Source of the DNA: Marinobacterium mangrovicola
GTDB taxonomy: Bacteria > Pseudomonadota > Gammaproteobacteria > Pseudomonadales > Balneatricaceae
Length of the DNA: 64,000 nucleotides
Assembly (NCBI RefSeq): GCF_004339595.1
Contig: NZ_SMFU01000008.1
Coordinates: forward strand, 682,001-746,000
Direction of reading: 5' to 3'
Both the position numbers and the translations under genes were made by a program. Of the stretch, positions 1 to 8,029 are shown one piece after another (positions within the stretch are counted from its first letter, which is position 1; the number at the start of each line of letters is the position of its first letter). The notes below the pieces were generated by a model. That model saw nothing but the letters and a program-made list of their open reading frames with translations. It was not told the origin of the DNA and searched no databases.

Positions 1-76
1 ATCCCGAAAAAATTGGGGCTAATTTCCGCAAGCCAATCAAGCATAATAGAGCGCTTTTACGAAGCGGAGAGCATGG

Positions 77-1267
77 GTGCACACCTTAGAGCAATTGCGT
101 AGCGGCGCATTACAAGGCAGTAAACGGCTACAGATAAGCGAAGAGCTGACCTCGTTTCCTGATGAGATCTATGACTTGGCCGACTCGCTGGAAGTGCTGG
201 ACCTATCCAATAATCGCTTGCGTGATCTGCCTTCTGACCTGACGCGGTTGACCCAGTTAAAGATCTTTTTTGCCTCCAACAACCTGTTTGAACACCTGCC
301 GGATGTGCTTGGCCAGATGCCAAGGTTGGAGATGATCGGTTTTAAGCACAACCGTATTGAACGTGTGTCTGAGCACTGTTTGCCTGAGCAAACGCGTTGG
401 CTGATCCTGACCGACAACCGCATTACCGCTTTACCCGAGAATATTGGAAAACTGACTCGGCTGGAAAAGTTAGCATTGGCAGGTAACCAGATTAGCGTTT
501 TACCTGATTCCTTTGCGCAGCTTAAAAACCTGGGTCTATTACGCCTGTCAGCCAATGCCTTGGCTGAGTTTCCCGATCTATTGCTGGCGCTTCCAAAACT
601 GGCCTGGTTGGCATTTTCCGGCAATCCGTTTTGCCCGGCCCACGATGAGCACGCGGATTTTATGCAGGTTCACTCACAGGATATGACGCTGCATGAAGTG
701 CTTGGAATGGGCGCATCAGGTCTTATTTCTCGCGGAACATGGCGTAACAATGAACATGGCTTTGCCGATGAAGTAGCGGTGAAAGTGTTCAAGGGCGAGG
801 TGACCAGTGATGGCTTCCCAAAAGACGAGCTGGATGCGTGTTTAACGCTGGGCCATCACGATAACTTAGTGAAGCCGCTGGCTCATATTCATGAGCCTGA
901 TTGTGCCGCGTTAGTTATGGGACTGATTCCTGGTGATTATTACAACCTGGGGCAGCCACCGAGTTTGGAAACCTGTACACGAGACACGTTTACCCAAGGT
1001 CAGTCATTCACTGCGCGGCAAGCAGAGCACATTATTGCGCAGATGCGTGAACTGATAGCCTATTTTGAAAGTAAAGCGGTCAGTCACGGCGACTTATACG
1101 CCCATAATGTGTTGATCAATGCTGCCGGACATATTTTGTTTGGCGACTTTGGTGCCGCCTCGAAATACCACAACTTAACGCCTGCCCAACAAGCGGGAGT
1201 GCAGACGATTGAGCGCCGCGCCTTAGCCTATTTTGAAGAGGATGTGCGTGGGCTGGTTAATGCCTGA
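77..1267 (+). CDS. Leucine-rich-repeat protein with C-terminal protein kinase domain
   Basis: The N-terminal half (about residues 15-205) is a run of leucine-rich repeats with the LxxLxLSxNxLxxLP pattern. The C-terminal half is a protein-kinase-like domain with a glycine-rich loop (GMGASG), the ATP-anchoring lysine in VAVKVFKGE, a catalytic loop HGDLYAHNVL and the metal-binding GDFGAAS. All three core catalytic residues are therefore present. Proteins of this design are known in Pseudomonas and relatives, where their substrate is unknown. The start is GTG at 77, preceded by GGAGA with good spacing; the ATG at 73 is in another frame and hits a stop quickly. The protein ends soon after the DFG region, so the C-lobe looks shorter than I remember for this family. 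The 3' end may be truncated or frameshifted. Confidence 0.85.
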   Translation: MHTLEQLRSGALQGSKRLQISEELTSFPDEIYDLADSLEVLDLSNNRLRDLPSDLTRLTQLKIFFASNNLFEHLPDVLGQMPRLEMIGFKHNRIERVSEHCLPEQTRWLILTDNRITALPENIGKLTRLEKLALAGNQISVLPDSFAQLKNLGLLRLSANALAEFPDLLLALPKLAWLAFSGNPFCPAHDEHADFMQVHSQDMTLHEVLGMGASGLISRGTWRNNEHGFADEVAVKVFKGEVTSDGFPKDELDACLTLGHHDNLVKPLAHIHEPDCAALVMGLIPGDYYNLGQPPSLETCTRDTFTQGQSFTARQAEHIIAQMRELIAYFESKAVSHGDLYAHNVLINAAGHILFGDFGAASKYHNLTPAQQAGVQTIERRALAYFEEDVRGLVNA

Positions 1268-1404
1268 TTGTGCAGCCGCAACAGTATTGTAAAAGCGGCT
1301 GATGATGAAGAAGATAGGGCCCTGACCGCTCTTTTCCACCTGTCTGCCGGATTCCCATAAAGTGACTACACTCAGTTGAATGCACTTTTTCAGGAGAGAA
1401 TACG

Positions 1405-2319
1405 ATGAAAGGCATGCGCGGCGTTGGAAAGAGCGGACAACCGGAAATCCCGCAGGAGGCGTTTGATTGGTACGACGAATATGCGCATGGTGACATCGAT
1501 CGGCGTACCTTTTTGCAGCGACTCGGAACGTTGGGGATTGCAGGCCTGAGCGCGGCCAGCTTGGCCAACAGTTTGCTGCCCAACTACGCATTGGCCGAAC
1601 AGGTGTCGTTCAATGATCCCGATATTAAGGCGACCTACGTCGAGTTCGATTCCCCCGATGGCTATGGCCGGGCCAGGGGATATCTGGTCGTACCCGCCGG
1701 TGTCAGCGCTGATCAACCGGCACCAGCTGTACTGGTAGCCCATGAGAACCGGGGCCTTAACCCGTACATAGAGGATGTGGCGCGCCGGCTGGCTAAAGCA
1801 GGCTACATCGCCCTGGCACCGGATGCTCTGTTCTCGCTGGGGGGCTATCCCGGTAACGATGATCAGGGACGGGCGATGCAGAAGCAGTTGGATCGCGGCA
1901 AGATCGAAGCAGACTTCAAAGCAGGGGCTCGGCTGCTGAAAAGCCATGAATTGAGCACAGGCAAGGTGGGGATGGTGGGATTCTGCTTCGGCGGTTATCT
2001 CACTAACGAACTGGCTGCAACGCTGCCCGATGTGATCGACGCAGGGGCACCTTTTTATGGCACACCGCCGAGTTCGGAGGTTGCGGCCATTAAAGCGCCG
2101 CTGCAACTTCATTTTGCCGGTCTGGATACGCGGGTGAACGGTTACTGGCCTGAGTATGAAGCGGCGTTAAAGCAGGCGGACGTGGACTACACGGCGTTTG
2201 TTTATCCTGACGTGAACCATGGCTTCCATAACGATTCGACGTCCCGCTATAACGAGGAAAGCGCCGAACTGGCCTGGAGCCGCACGCTGCAGTTTTTTGA
2301 TGAGAAACTGAAAGGGTAA
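1405..2319 (+). CDS. Dienelactone hydrolase family protein with Tat-type signal (YghX-like)
   Basis: This is an alpha/beta hydrolase of the dienelactone hydrolase family. The nucleophile is Cys194 in GFCFGG, with Asp241 (GLDTRV) and His272 (NHGFHND) completing the triad and Glu114 in AHENRG as the usual triad-supporting acid. The N-terminus carries a twin-arginine motif (DRRTFLQRL, residues 32-40) followed by a hydrophobic stretch ending near LPNYALAEQ, so export by the Tat system is likely. AGGAGAG stands just before the ATG. The physiological ester or lactone substrate cannot be read from sequence. The gene stands alone and is followed at once by a strong terminator. Confidence 0.9.
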   Translation: MKGMRGVGKSGQPEIPQEAFDWYDEYAHGDIDRRTFLQRLGTLGIAGLSAASLANSLLPNYALAEQVSFNDPDIKATYVEFDSPDGYGRARGYLVVPAGVSADQPAPAVLVAHENRGLNPYIEDVARRLAKAGYIALAPDALFSLGGYPGNDDQGRAMQKQLDRGKIEADFKAGARLLKSHELSTGKVGMVGFCFGGYLTNELAATLPDVIDAGAPFYGTPPSSEVAAIKAPLQLHFAGLDTRVNGYWPEYEAALKQADVDYTAFVYPDVNHGFHNDSTSRYNEESAELAWSRTLQFFDEKLKG

Positions 2320-2340
2320 TAAAGGGCAGAGTGCTTTATA

Positions 2341-2380
2341 AAGAAGGCCTGGTGCTAATGCGCCAGGCCTTCTTTATTAT
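2341..2380 (+). terminator. Rho-independent terminator after the dienelactone hydrolase gene
   Basis: The arms AAGAAGGCCTGG and CCAGGCCTTCTT pair perfectly around a short loop and are followed by a T-rich TTTATTAT run. It starts about 20 bases after the stop codon at 2319. Confidence 0.85.
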
Positions 2381-2470
2381 CCGTTGGCTCGTTGGGTTGA
2401 GCTGTAGAGTGAGCCTGCGCATAGGTAAAGCCCGACGGAGTTAACAGCAAGGATAGTGTATTTAAAGCGA

Positions 2471-2518
2471 AAAATTGGGCTCAGAGTAGAATTATGAAAC
2501 TTTACTCTGACCCCAATT
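2471..2518. repeat. Inverted repeat carrying the ACTCTGACCC motif, at the left edge of the AT-rich island
   Basis: AATTGGGCTCAGAGTA (2473-2488) and TACTCTGACCCCAATT (2503-2518) are inverted copies with one mismatch around a 14-base loop. A third copy of the motif, TTACTCTGACCC, is at 3063-3074. The pair brackets the small membrane-protein gene and marks the GC-to-AT transition. I have the impression this motif is common beside acquired genes in gammaproteobacteria, but I cannot verify that here. Confidence 0.6.
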
Positions 2519-2550
2519 GTTTTTAGGTCAATTTCATGCTTTTTTGCGCA

Positions 2551-2964
2551 TTATACATCATTCCAGAAATGGCCATAGAAGAACCGTTTCCCCTTAACCA
2601 ATCTAAAAGACCAAGCCAATATAGCCACCCCTGTTACCTGAGTATACGGAATATTAAGACCTAAAAACTGATCTGGAAATAGCCCTGCGAATCCAAGAGG
2701 CATAATAGCAACACCAATATATGGGCCAATAAATGTTCCGTTAAATATCCTAATACCGATTTCAGATATTAGGAATAGAATGAATGGGGCTAAAGCAGCA
2801 CCAACAAGCAATGCTATTAAGTAAGTAATAACTAAATTTAAACCAATTTTATTATGTAGAAATGGTCCCAACTCCACAAATACAGAGCAAATTAGAGCGG
2901 GAATAAAAATATTCCCTGATAGATCGTCTACAGCCTTAGCAAAAGTTGTTGTCAGTGGTTCCAT
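2551..2964 (-). CDS. Small integral membrane protein, unknown function
   Basis: The 137-residue protein has about four hydrophobic segments (roughly residues 17-35, 42-68, 77-97 and 103-118), short polar ends and no recognised domain. The ATG at 2964 is preceded by AGAGAGAAG on the coding strand. It is AT-rich like the two genes that follow on the same strand and unlike everything outside 2.45-6.2 kb, so it probably arrived by transfer. It is bracketed by copies of the ACTCTGACCC motif and separated from the ATPase gene by a more GC-rich patch (about 2990-3060). It may therefore be a separate insertion and not part of the defence-like pair. No function is assigned. Confidence 0.7.
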   Translation of the reverse strand: MEPLTTTFAKAVDDLSGNIFIPALICSVFVELGPFLHNKIGLNLVITYLIALLVGAALAPFILFLISEIGIRIFNGTFIGPYIGVAIMPLGFAGLFPDQFLGLNIPYTQVTGVAILAWSFRLVKGKRFFYGHFWNDV

Positions 2965-3082
2965 CTCTTCTCTCTAACATCCTTATTACCATAAAGTTTG
3001 GGCAAAGCCGCCGGATTATAGCGGTAGTGGAAAAACGGTAGGCGGGAGCCTGGTGATAATTGTTACTCTGACCCAGATATTA

Positions 3083-4789
3083 TTAAATAAAAATTTCTCG
3101 ATAAGCTTTATTTAAAATTTCATAGTCATTGGGCTCTAACAGTGAATGTTCTTTATCTAAGAAGTGAACTTTACCAGACGCCTTCATTTTAGAAAGTTTT
3201 TCTGAATCCATACCACATAGAAATATCTGCGAATTCTTCGGTGTATTATTCATTATTAGTGAAACTATACTTTCGTAGTGATCTGCGGCTTGTTCGTGTT
3301 GATTTGGGGTATCAATGACTAGAGGGCTTAAAACCTCTTCACTATACATACCTATGATGTTATATAAACTCACATAGTAAGCGAGCATAGCTCTCGTGCT
3401 TTCTGCTGCACCTCCGCTTTTTGCAACTTTTGCATAACTTTCTGGGGATTTTATGTTCGATGTGTTAACACCGAAAGCTTTGAGTTTTGTAATATAGCTT
3501 GGAAAAAGTTCTAAAAACTTTTCTTTGACAAGCTTTTTACTTTCTTTTGTCGCGCTGTTTCTCTCCTGGCCTAAATTACGCTCATCAGTTTCTAAAGAGT
3601 ATAGCTGTTCAATTTTAATGTTTTTACTTCTGTTTACTTTGTGTGTCACCGAATGAGCTGCAACAGAATCAAGTATATTCTTAAAGGTAATTGGGTTCGC
3701 TTTGTCCTCATTTTTGTAATATTTTTCATTTAGGATTTCTATCTGACTCCTTATCTGCTTTAACTCAATTTCTTTATTAATAACATTTTGTTCTGAATTT
3801 TTTAGTGATCTTTCAAGCCTTTTTGTAACTTGCTCTGCTTGTTCCTTGTCTTTTAGCAGTGAAAATCTGTTAACTAATGTATTGTCATGAATGACGCCAC
3901 AAGTTGGACATTCAATTTCATCATCATTTTCTTCTGAAAATTCATAATCTCTTTCTAGCTCAATTAGAGCTTCATTTGCAATTACAAGTTGGCTTTGAAT
4001 GTGTGCTTTATCAGCCCGGAGTTCTGCAAACTCCTCAAAAATAAGCTCTTGCTTATTGTGTAATTCAAGTATTTTGTATTTTAGTTCCTCTTCTATTTCG
4101 TCAAATTCATCTAAGTTAACAGTGGTTTCAATGCTTGGAATAAAATCATTGACTATTGATATTGCTGTTTCGTATTTATCAATCTTATTTTTAACTGTTG
4201 TTTTTTCTCTCTTTTTCTCATAAATATCCTCAGTTAGATCAAAATAGTTTTTATTGATCATTCCAGAGTGATATTGGATTATAGGTTTTTTCCAATCAGC
4301 AAACTGCCCAAGCTTGTCAAACGATACCCACGCATTCGACCAACTTTGTTTTTGGTCTATATAAAAAGGTAGAAAGTAAAATGCAGGAGGAGGAACTATG
4401 ACTTCTTCCTTGTTTCTTACGGGAAGTAGAGCATTAAAATTTACAATATCTGCTATCCTTCTTGAGAATTCGCCTGATACTCCTACATAACTTTCATAAT
4501 TAGTACCATCTTCAGAAATAAAAAAACGATTGTCATCTCTAGCAATCCAATATGGTTTACTATTAACTTCAAATTCTACAATAGTTTTGCAGCATAGCCC
4601 ATTCCACTTGTCATCAAACCTTGGATCACATCCGAAGCACCAAAAAATATTTTTAACTACAGATGATTTTCCAACGCTATTTTCATCCTCGGCTAGAATT
4701 AGATTGTATCTGTCTGAGAACTCTAATTGTTTGGCTTTCTTTTGTAAGTTGCTTATTATGGTTAGTTTTTTGAACTTCAAGGTTCTCAT
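3083..4789 (-). CDS. SMC/Rad50-like ATPase with zinc-hook motif, LmuB-like defence component
   Basis: The 568-residue protein has the split-ATPase layout of SMC/Rad50 proteins. An N-terminal P-loop ends in SVGKSS (residues 38-43). A coiled-coil insertion (about 185-350) carries a CPTC hook at 294-297. A C-terminal half has an ABC-signature-like SGGAAESTR (458-466) and a Walker-B-like LVIDTPNQ (490-497). The first glycine of the P-loop is replaced by Asp35, which is unusual. It lies 60 bases downstream of the DUF4297-type nuclease gene on the same strand with its own AAGGAA site. This pairing matches two-gene members of the Lamassu family (LmuB plus a nuclease-bearing LmuA); I see no LmuC. In that family the SMC protein senses foreign DNA and releases the nuclease. 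ABC-three-component systems are the main alternative. AT-rich composition points to horizontal acquisition. Confidence 0.75.
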   Translation of the reverse strand: MRTLKFKKLTIISNLQKKAKQLEFSDRYNLILAEDENSVGKSSVVKNIFWCFGCDPRFDDKWNGLCCKTIVEFEVNSKPYWIARDDNRFFISEDGTNYESYVGVSGEFSRRIADIVNFNALLPVRNKEEVIVPPPAFYFLPFYIDQKQSWSNAWVSFDKLGQFADWKKPIIQYHSGMINKNYFDLTEDIYEKKREKTTVKNKIDKYETAISIVNDFIPSIETTVNLDEFDEIEEELKYKILELHNKQELIFEEFAELRADKAHIQSQLVIANEALIELERDYEFSEENDDEIECPTCGVIHDNTLVNRFSLLKDKEQAEQVTKRLERSLKNSEQNVINKEIELKQIRSQIEILNEKYYKNEDKANPITFKNILDSVAAHSVTHKVNRSKNIKIEQLYSLETDERNLGQERNSATKESKKLVKEKFLELFPSYITKLKAFGVNTSNIKSPESYAKVAKSGGAAESTRAMLAYYVSLYNIIGMYSEEVLSPLVIDTPNQHEQAADHYESIVSLIMNNTPKNSQIFLCGMDSEKLSKMKASGKVHFLDKEHSLLEPNDYEILNKAYREIFI

Positions 4790-4849
4790 GTGACTTATTC
4801 CTTAAATTTCTAATAAGCTTTTTGTATGTATAAGTTTCACTATTCTTAT

Positions 4850-5929
4850 TCATGAAATTAGCTCATATAAAAATGCACCAGAGAAATCTTCCCTGTTGGT
4901 GAAATAATTAATTAACCGTTCGCTTCTATGGTTAAATATATGCTCTTCTAAATCGATAGCAGTATCGAAATTTTCAATATTACTATCAATTATTTCTTTT
5001 AACTCGGTCGATACTTTGTGCAATTCGGTATCACGGCTGCTAAGTTGTGCTGCGTAATATCTATTAAACGCATTGGCTATTTTTCTTCGTTTCAAGGAGC
5101 TTAAGCCATATTCGTTTTTTAGTATATCTAATAATTCGGTAGTTAAGTTTTCATCTGGCTTTATTTTTACGTGCAGATTTATAATTTCATCTAGCTGTCG
5201 ACTTGTAACTGCTTTTCTCTTTAGGGAACTATTCCAATCAATATAATCAAAGCTATTTTCCCCCTTTCTTTGTAAATCTCTTATTATGCAGTTATATATT
5301 GAGCTGGAGTTATATGTGCAGCCTGGGTTTATTTTGTTTATTAGTTGACTTATTTTCCCCTCAATAGCTAGATCAAAGCCTTTTTCAGGAAGTTCTGGAA
5401 TTATGAAGGCTAATTTGCTTTCTAGAATATTATCCTTGTCGATATCAGAAATACAGCCAATGATTTTGGCTTGCTCTTCCTCGGTTAGTAGGCCTACCTT
5501 TATAACTTCAAAGGATAAGCCTTTTTTATGCAAGTCAAAGCTAAAACCTCCTGTAGAGACGAAGTTCACACTAGATATTTTATCGGAAAATGCTTTGTTA
5601 CATACACTTTCTGCAAGCTTCTTTAATGGGGATGCTGAATCTTTTTTATCTTTTGATAGCGTTGTGATGGTTGATTTATTAGCTATTTCCTTGATTTGAT
5701 TAAACTCAAATAATGCCGATTTTCCATCAAGACTATTCGCTAGTGTTACATCTTCATGTTCTTCAACAAATATTGCGTATTCATTGCCTTCACTGTGCTC
5801 ATCAAGCATTCGGCAGAAAGCCCAGTGATATTGGTAATTATATTTCCGAAAAGTTTCACTGCCCGATTTTTCTCTTTTAGAATCCAACCCCAAAGGATTA
5901 ATTTTATTATTAGGTTCCTCGTTATTCAT
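4850..5929 (-). CDS. DUF4297/Cap4-like nuclease, LmuA-like effector of a putative Lamassu system
   Basis: The first 85 residues match the pattern of DUF4297/Cap4 PD-(D/E)xK nucleases: an RKYNYQYHWAF helix (28-38), acidic residues in VEEHEDV (55-61) and FNQIK (76-80), where the catalytic acid-x-lysine appears as Gln78-x-Lys80, a known variant in this group. The remaining 270 residues are mostly helical with no recognised fold and may contact the ATPase. The start ATG at 5929 follows AAAGGAAAA. It is the promoter-proximal gene of the pair with the SMC-like ATPase. By analogy with Lamassu, activation would cause DNA degradation and abortive infection; that is inference from family resemblance. 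AT content is high across the gene. Confidence 0.65.
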   Translation of the reverse strand: MNNEEPNNKINPLGLDSKREKSGSETFRKYNYQYHWAFCRMLDEHSEGNEYAIFVEEHEDVTLANSLDGKSALFEFNQIKEIANKSTITTLSKDKKDSASPLKKLAESVCNKAFSDKISSVNFVSTGGFSFDLHKKGLSFEVIKVGLLTEEEQAKIIGCISDIDKDNILESKLAFIIPELPEKGFDLAIEGKISQLINKINPGCTYNSSSIYNCIIRDLQRKGENSFDYIDWNSSLKRKAVTSRQLDEIINLHVKIKPDENLTTELLDILKNEYGLSSLKRRKIANAFNRYYAAQLSSRDTELHKVSTELKEIIDSNIENFDTAIDLEEHIFNHRSERLINYFTNREDFSGAFLYELIS

Positions 5930-6208
5930 GTGTTTTCCTTTGAAAAATAGAGACTAAAATTAAAATACTATCAATATAAACAGCATTGGTTTTAGGTGTG
6001 GATGGTTCTATCAGGAAGGTTTGATGTTTTCGTCAATGGCAATGTTGATCTGCAAATATCCATCAGTAAGTCCCTTCGGATCTTCTGCGAGCATGAACAT
6101 GCGCCTACTGCCTGTCGGACGCAGGAGACATTTTGCGACCCTCTGTGCGAAGGCGCAAGTTTCTCAGGGGGATTAAGGTAGGGAAGTGGTGAGTAAGTGG
6201 CTGTCGGC
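5930..6208. other. Intergenic region at the right edge of the AT-rich island
   Basis: About 280 bases without a convincing gene. The left part is AT-rich and should hold the promoter of the nuclease-ATPase pair. From about 6000 the composition returns to the host average. A minus-strand frame open from about 6160 to a stop at 6011 contains a protein-like stretch (AEDPKGLTDGYLQINIAID) that could be the tail of a gene destroyed by insertion of the island; I could not identify it. Confidence 0.4.
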
Positions 6209-6820
6209 CTATGACGCTTTCACCCCACAGCCTTTCAGTATCACTTGCGTCAGCTGCTCCGCCGCCAGGTCGTAATCGGCCTGTGCCATTTTCTCTTTCC
6301 CGGTCACCTTGGAGATCTGCCAGTCGAAGTCGGCGTAGGTCTGGGTGGAGGCCCAGAGCGTAAACAGCAGGTGGTGGGGATCAACGGGGTCCATCAGCCC
6401 CTGGTCGATCCAGTCCTGAATTTTGGTACTGCTCTGGAGCGTCTGCTCCATCATCTTTTCGGCGATATCGTCGGGCAAGTGAGGGGCGCCGTGCATGATT
6501 TCGCTGGCGAATACTTTTGAGGCGTGGGGGTACTGCTGGGAGACTTTGATCTTGGCGCGGATATATTGCGCTAGTACGGTGGCCGGGTCGCCGTTTTCAT
6601 AGAAGGGCTGGGCGGCCAGCAGCAGTGGGTCGATGACGCTTTCGACAACGCTGCGGTAGAGGTTTTCCTTACTCTTGAAGTAGTAGTAGATGTTGGGTTT
6701 GGGGAGGCCTGCGCGGTGGGCGATATCGATGATTTTGGTGGCGGCGTAGCCCTGGTCGGCGAAGATTTCGCTGGCTGCCTGGATGATCAGTTGTCGGTTG
6801 TGTTCACTGATTCTCGACAT
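6209..6820 (-). CDS. TetR/AcrR family regulator with RutR-like ligand domain
   Basis: A 203-residue protein with an N-terminal TetR helix-turn-helix (about residues 8-55, IFADQGYAATKIIDIAHRAG, then IYYYFKSKENLY). Its C-terminal domain resembles RutR/YcdC (IRAKIKVSQQYPHASKVF, then HHLLFTLWASTQTYADF). RutR binds uracil or thymine and controls pyrimidine and purine metabolism genes, so a nucleobase-related ligand is plausible beside this purine island. I place the start at the ATG at 6820 (MSRISEHNRQ), which matches the usual TetR start; the frame stays open upstream to 6898, but that extension has no domain character. Its target genes are not evident. Confidence 0.85.
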   Translation of the reverse strand: MSRISEHNRQLIIQAASEIFADQGYAATKIIDIAHRAGLPKPNIYYYFKSKENLYRSVVESVIDPLLLAAQPFYENGDPATVLAQYIRAKIKVSQQYPHASKVFASEIMHGAPHLPDDIAEKMMEQTLQSSTKIQDWIDQGLMDPVDPHHLLFTLWASTQTYADFDWQISKVTGKEKMAQADYDLAAEQLTQVILKGCGVKAS

Positions 6821-6970
6821 CGAATGGTCTATTCCCGGTTTTTGACTTTTGGGTTTGTTTTTTTGTGCATCGTAGCACTTGGCGGAAATGCGCCTCAAGT
6901 TGGTTGATTGCTTCGCATGATCAGTACGTCTTTGGCGGCGCCATGAAGATTTCGATACTTTTCTAGGCCA

Positions 6971-7186
6971 GTTTCGCCTGCTGGCGAGTTAAGGGATTTT
7001 GCGAAAAATCCCTTAACAATCCCTAGTCGCCCCTACGACTTGATCGGCTGCGCCGATTTCCCTGTGCTTCTCCTCTGAAAGAGCGGGAAAGGAAACTCGC
7101 TTCGCTCAGACAGCCTTTCCCTTGTTTCTCTTTCAGAGTGCGATGCTCGGCTGCGTCGAAGGGGATTCCTGCTGCGCTCAGTAAGT
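6971..7186 (-). repeat. Multi-hairpin dispersed repeat, copy 1
   Basis: Read on the minus strand it contains, in order, a conserved leader (GAGCGCAGC, then CGCAGCCGAGCATCGCA), a long hairpin with arms CTGAAAGAG/CTCTTTCAG around TGTCTGAGCGAAGCGAGTTT, a perfect hairpin ATCGGC-GCA-GCCGAT, a long variable hairpin (6988-7017, arms GTTAAGGGATTTT and its complement) and a terminal hairpin CGCCAGCAGGCG. Copies 2 and 3 are at 16834-17057 and 20740-20917 in the opposite orientation. Confidence 0.8.
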
Positions 7187-7280
7187 GCATATTCAAACGA
7201 GCCTTGCCAATACTCGCTCCCAAAAAGCTGTAAGAGCTATGCACGATATAGGTCCTCGCGAAGCTGTTTTTTGCAGAGCA

Positions 7281-7330
7281 AAAAAAGCCCCGCATATACG
7301 GAGGGCTGGGAAGGGAAGGGGATTTGATTA
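7281..7330 (-). repeat. Duplicate of the urate oxidase terminator and stop region (left copy)
   Basis: Bases 7281-7337 match 11580-11636 at 52 of 57 positions by eye. They cover the terminator hairpin after the urate oxidase gene and its last codons, in the same orientation. The hairpin here is slightly decayed (AGCCCC against GAGGGCT). The two copies bracket the whole FecI-FecR-receptor cassette. Confidence 0.75.
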
Positions 7331-7369
7331 GTCGATAGCTACACTGCTGATCTCGCCCGGTACGCCAAC
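7331..7369 (-). pseudogene. Allantoicase gene fragment
   Basis: On the minus strand this reads RVGVPGEISSVAID followed by a stop. The intact allantoicase at 13456-14442 has [14 protein letters not shown]. At DNA level 32 of 39 bases agree with 14182-14220. The fragment runs without a gap into the duplicated urate oxidase tail through a shared GTCGATA, so it looks like a recombination scar. It is short, so chance similarity is not fully excluded. Confidence 0.55.
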
Positions 7370-7451
7370 CCGTCTATTCAGCAGACCAGAGACCATCGAT
7401 TAAAGAATTTACGGCAGCAGAATGTTTGCGTTTATCGGTCGCCATTAACAT

Positions 7452-7470
7452 AATGAGACGTATTATCATT
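7452..7470. promoter_or_regulatory. Fur-box-like operator upstream of the ECF sigma factor
   Basis: TGAGACGTATTATCA (7454-7468) agrees with 11 of the 14 defined positions of the 7-1-7 Fur consensus TGATAATnATTATCA, and the flanking AA and TT also fit. It stands about 45 bases before the start of the FecI-type gene, where iron control would be expected. Confidence 0.55.
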
Positions 7471-7514
7471 CGTAATCAAGGGCCATCCCTATCTAACGCT
7501 TCGGAGCATCTCCA

Positions 7515-8027
7515 TTGTCTGGTACTGATTCGGCCCATTCATCCGATATACACAACCTGTACACCCACCACAGTGGTTGGTTGCACAGCTGGTTACGCAA
7601 GCGTCTTGGCTGCTCAGAGACCGCGGCTGACCTGGCCCAGGACACCTATCTTCGCGTACTGCAGAGGGATCGATGCGGCATCAGGGTGCGGGAGCCTCGC
7701 GCTTATCTGGCCAAGATTGCCAAAGGGCTGATGATCAACCACTGGCGTCGCCTGGATATCGAGAGAGCCTATCTCGACGCGCTCTCTGTTCAACCGGACG
7801 CGGTCTCTCCATCTGCGGAGGAGCACCACTTGGTTATCGAGGCGCTGCTGGAGATCGACGCCCTGTTGCGGCGTTTGCCCGAAAAGCCCCGGCGCGCCTT
7901 TCTTATGTCTCGGCTAGATGGTCACACCTATGCACAGATTGGTGAGGCGCTGGGCGTGTCTGAACGGATGGTAAAAAAGTATATGGCGCAGGCGATGTAC
8001 CACCTGTTAGTGATTGCGGAAGTCTGA
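7515..8027 (+). CDS. FecI-type ECF sigma factor
   Basis: The 170-residue protein has sigma region 2 (LAQDTYLRVLQ, then PRAYLAKIAKGLMINHWRR) and region 4 (LPEKPRRAFLMSRLDGHTYAQIGEALGVSERMVKKYM), as in FecI/PvdS-like sigma factors that switch on a TonB receptor gene. The start is taken as TTG at 7515 with GGAG nine bases upstream; a later start would cut into region 2. It is followed two bases later by fecR and then by the receptor gene, the standard cell-surface signalling trio. A Fur-like site precedes it. Confidence 0.9.
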   Translation: MSGTDSAHSSDIHNLYTHHSGWLHSWLRKRLGCSETAADLAQDTYLRVLQRDRCGIRVREPRAYLAKIAKGLMINHWRRLDIERAYLDALSVQPDAVSPSAEEHHLVIEALLEIDALLRRLPEKPRRAFLMSRLDGHTYAQIGEALGVSERMVKKYMAQAMYHLLVIAEV

Positions 8028-8029
8028 CC

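Noticed and set aside
1390-2112. Long minus-strand open frame opposite the dienelactone hydrolase
   Set aside because: It is the antisense shadow of a well-supported gene, with no domain and no ribosome site.
6971-7186. CRISPR array or integron attC reading of the multi-hairpin repeat
   Set aside because: There is no regular spacing of short repeats and no integrase or cas gene, and the three copies are kilobases apart.
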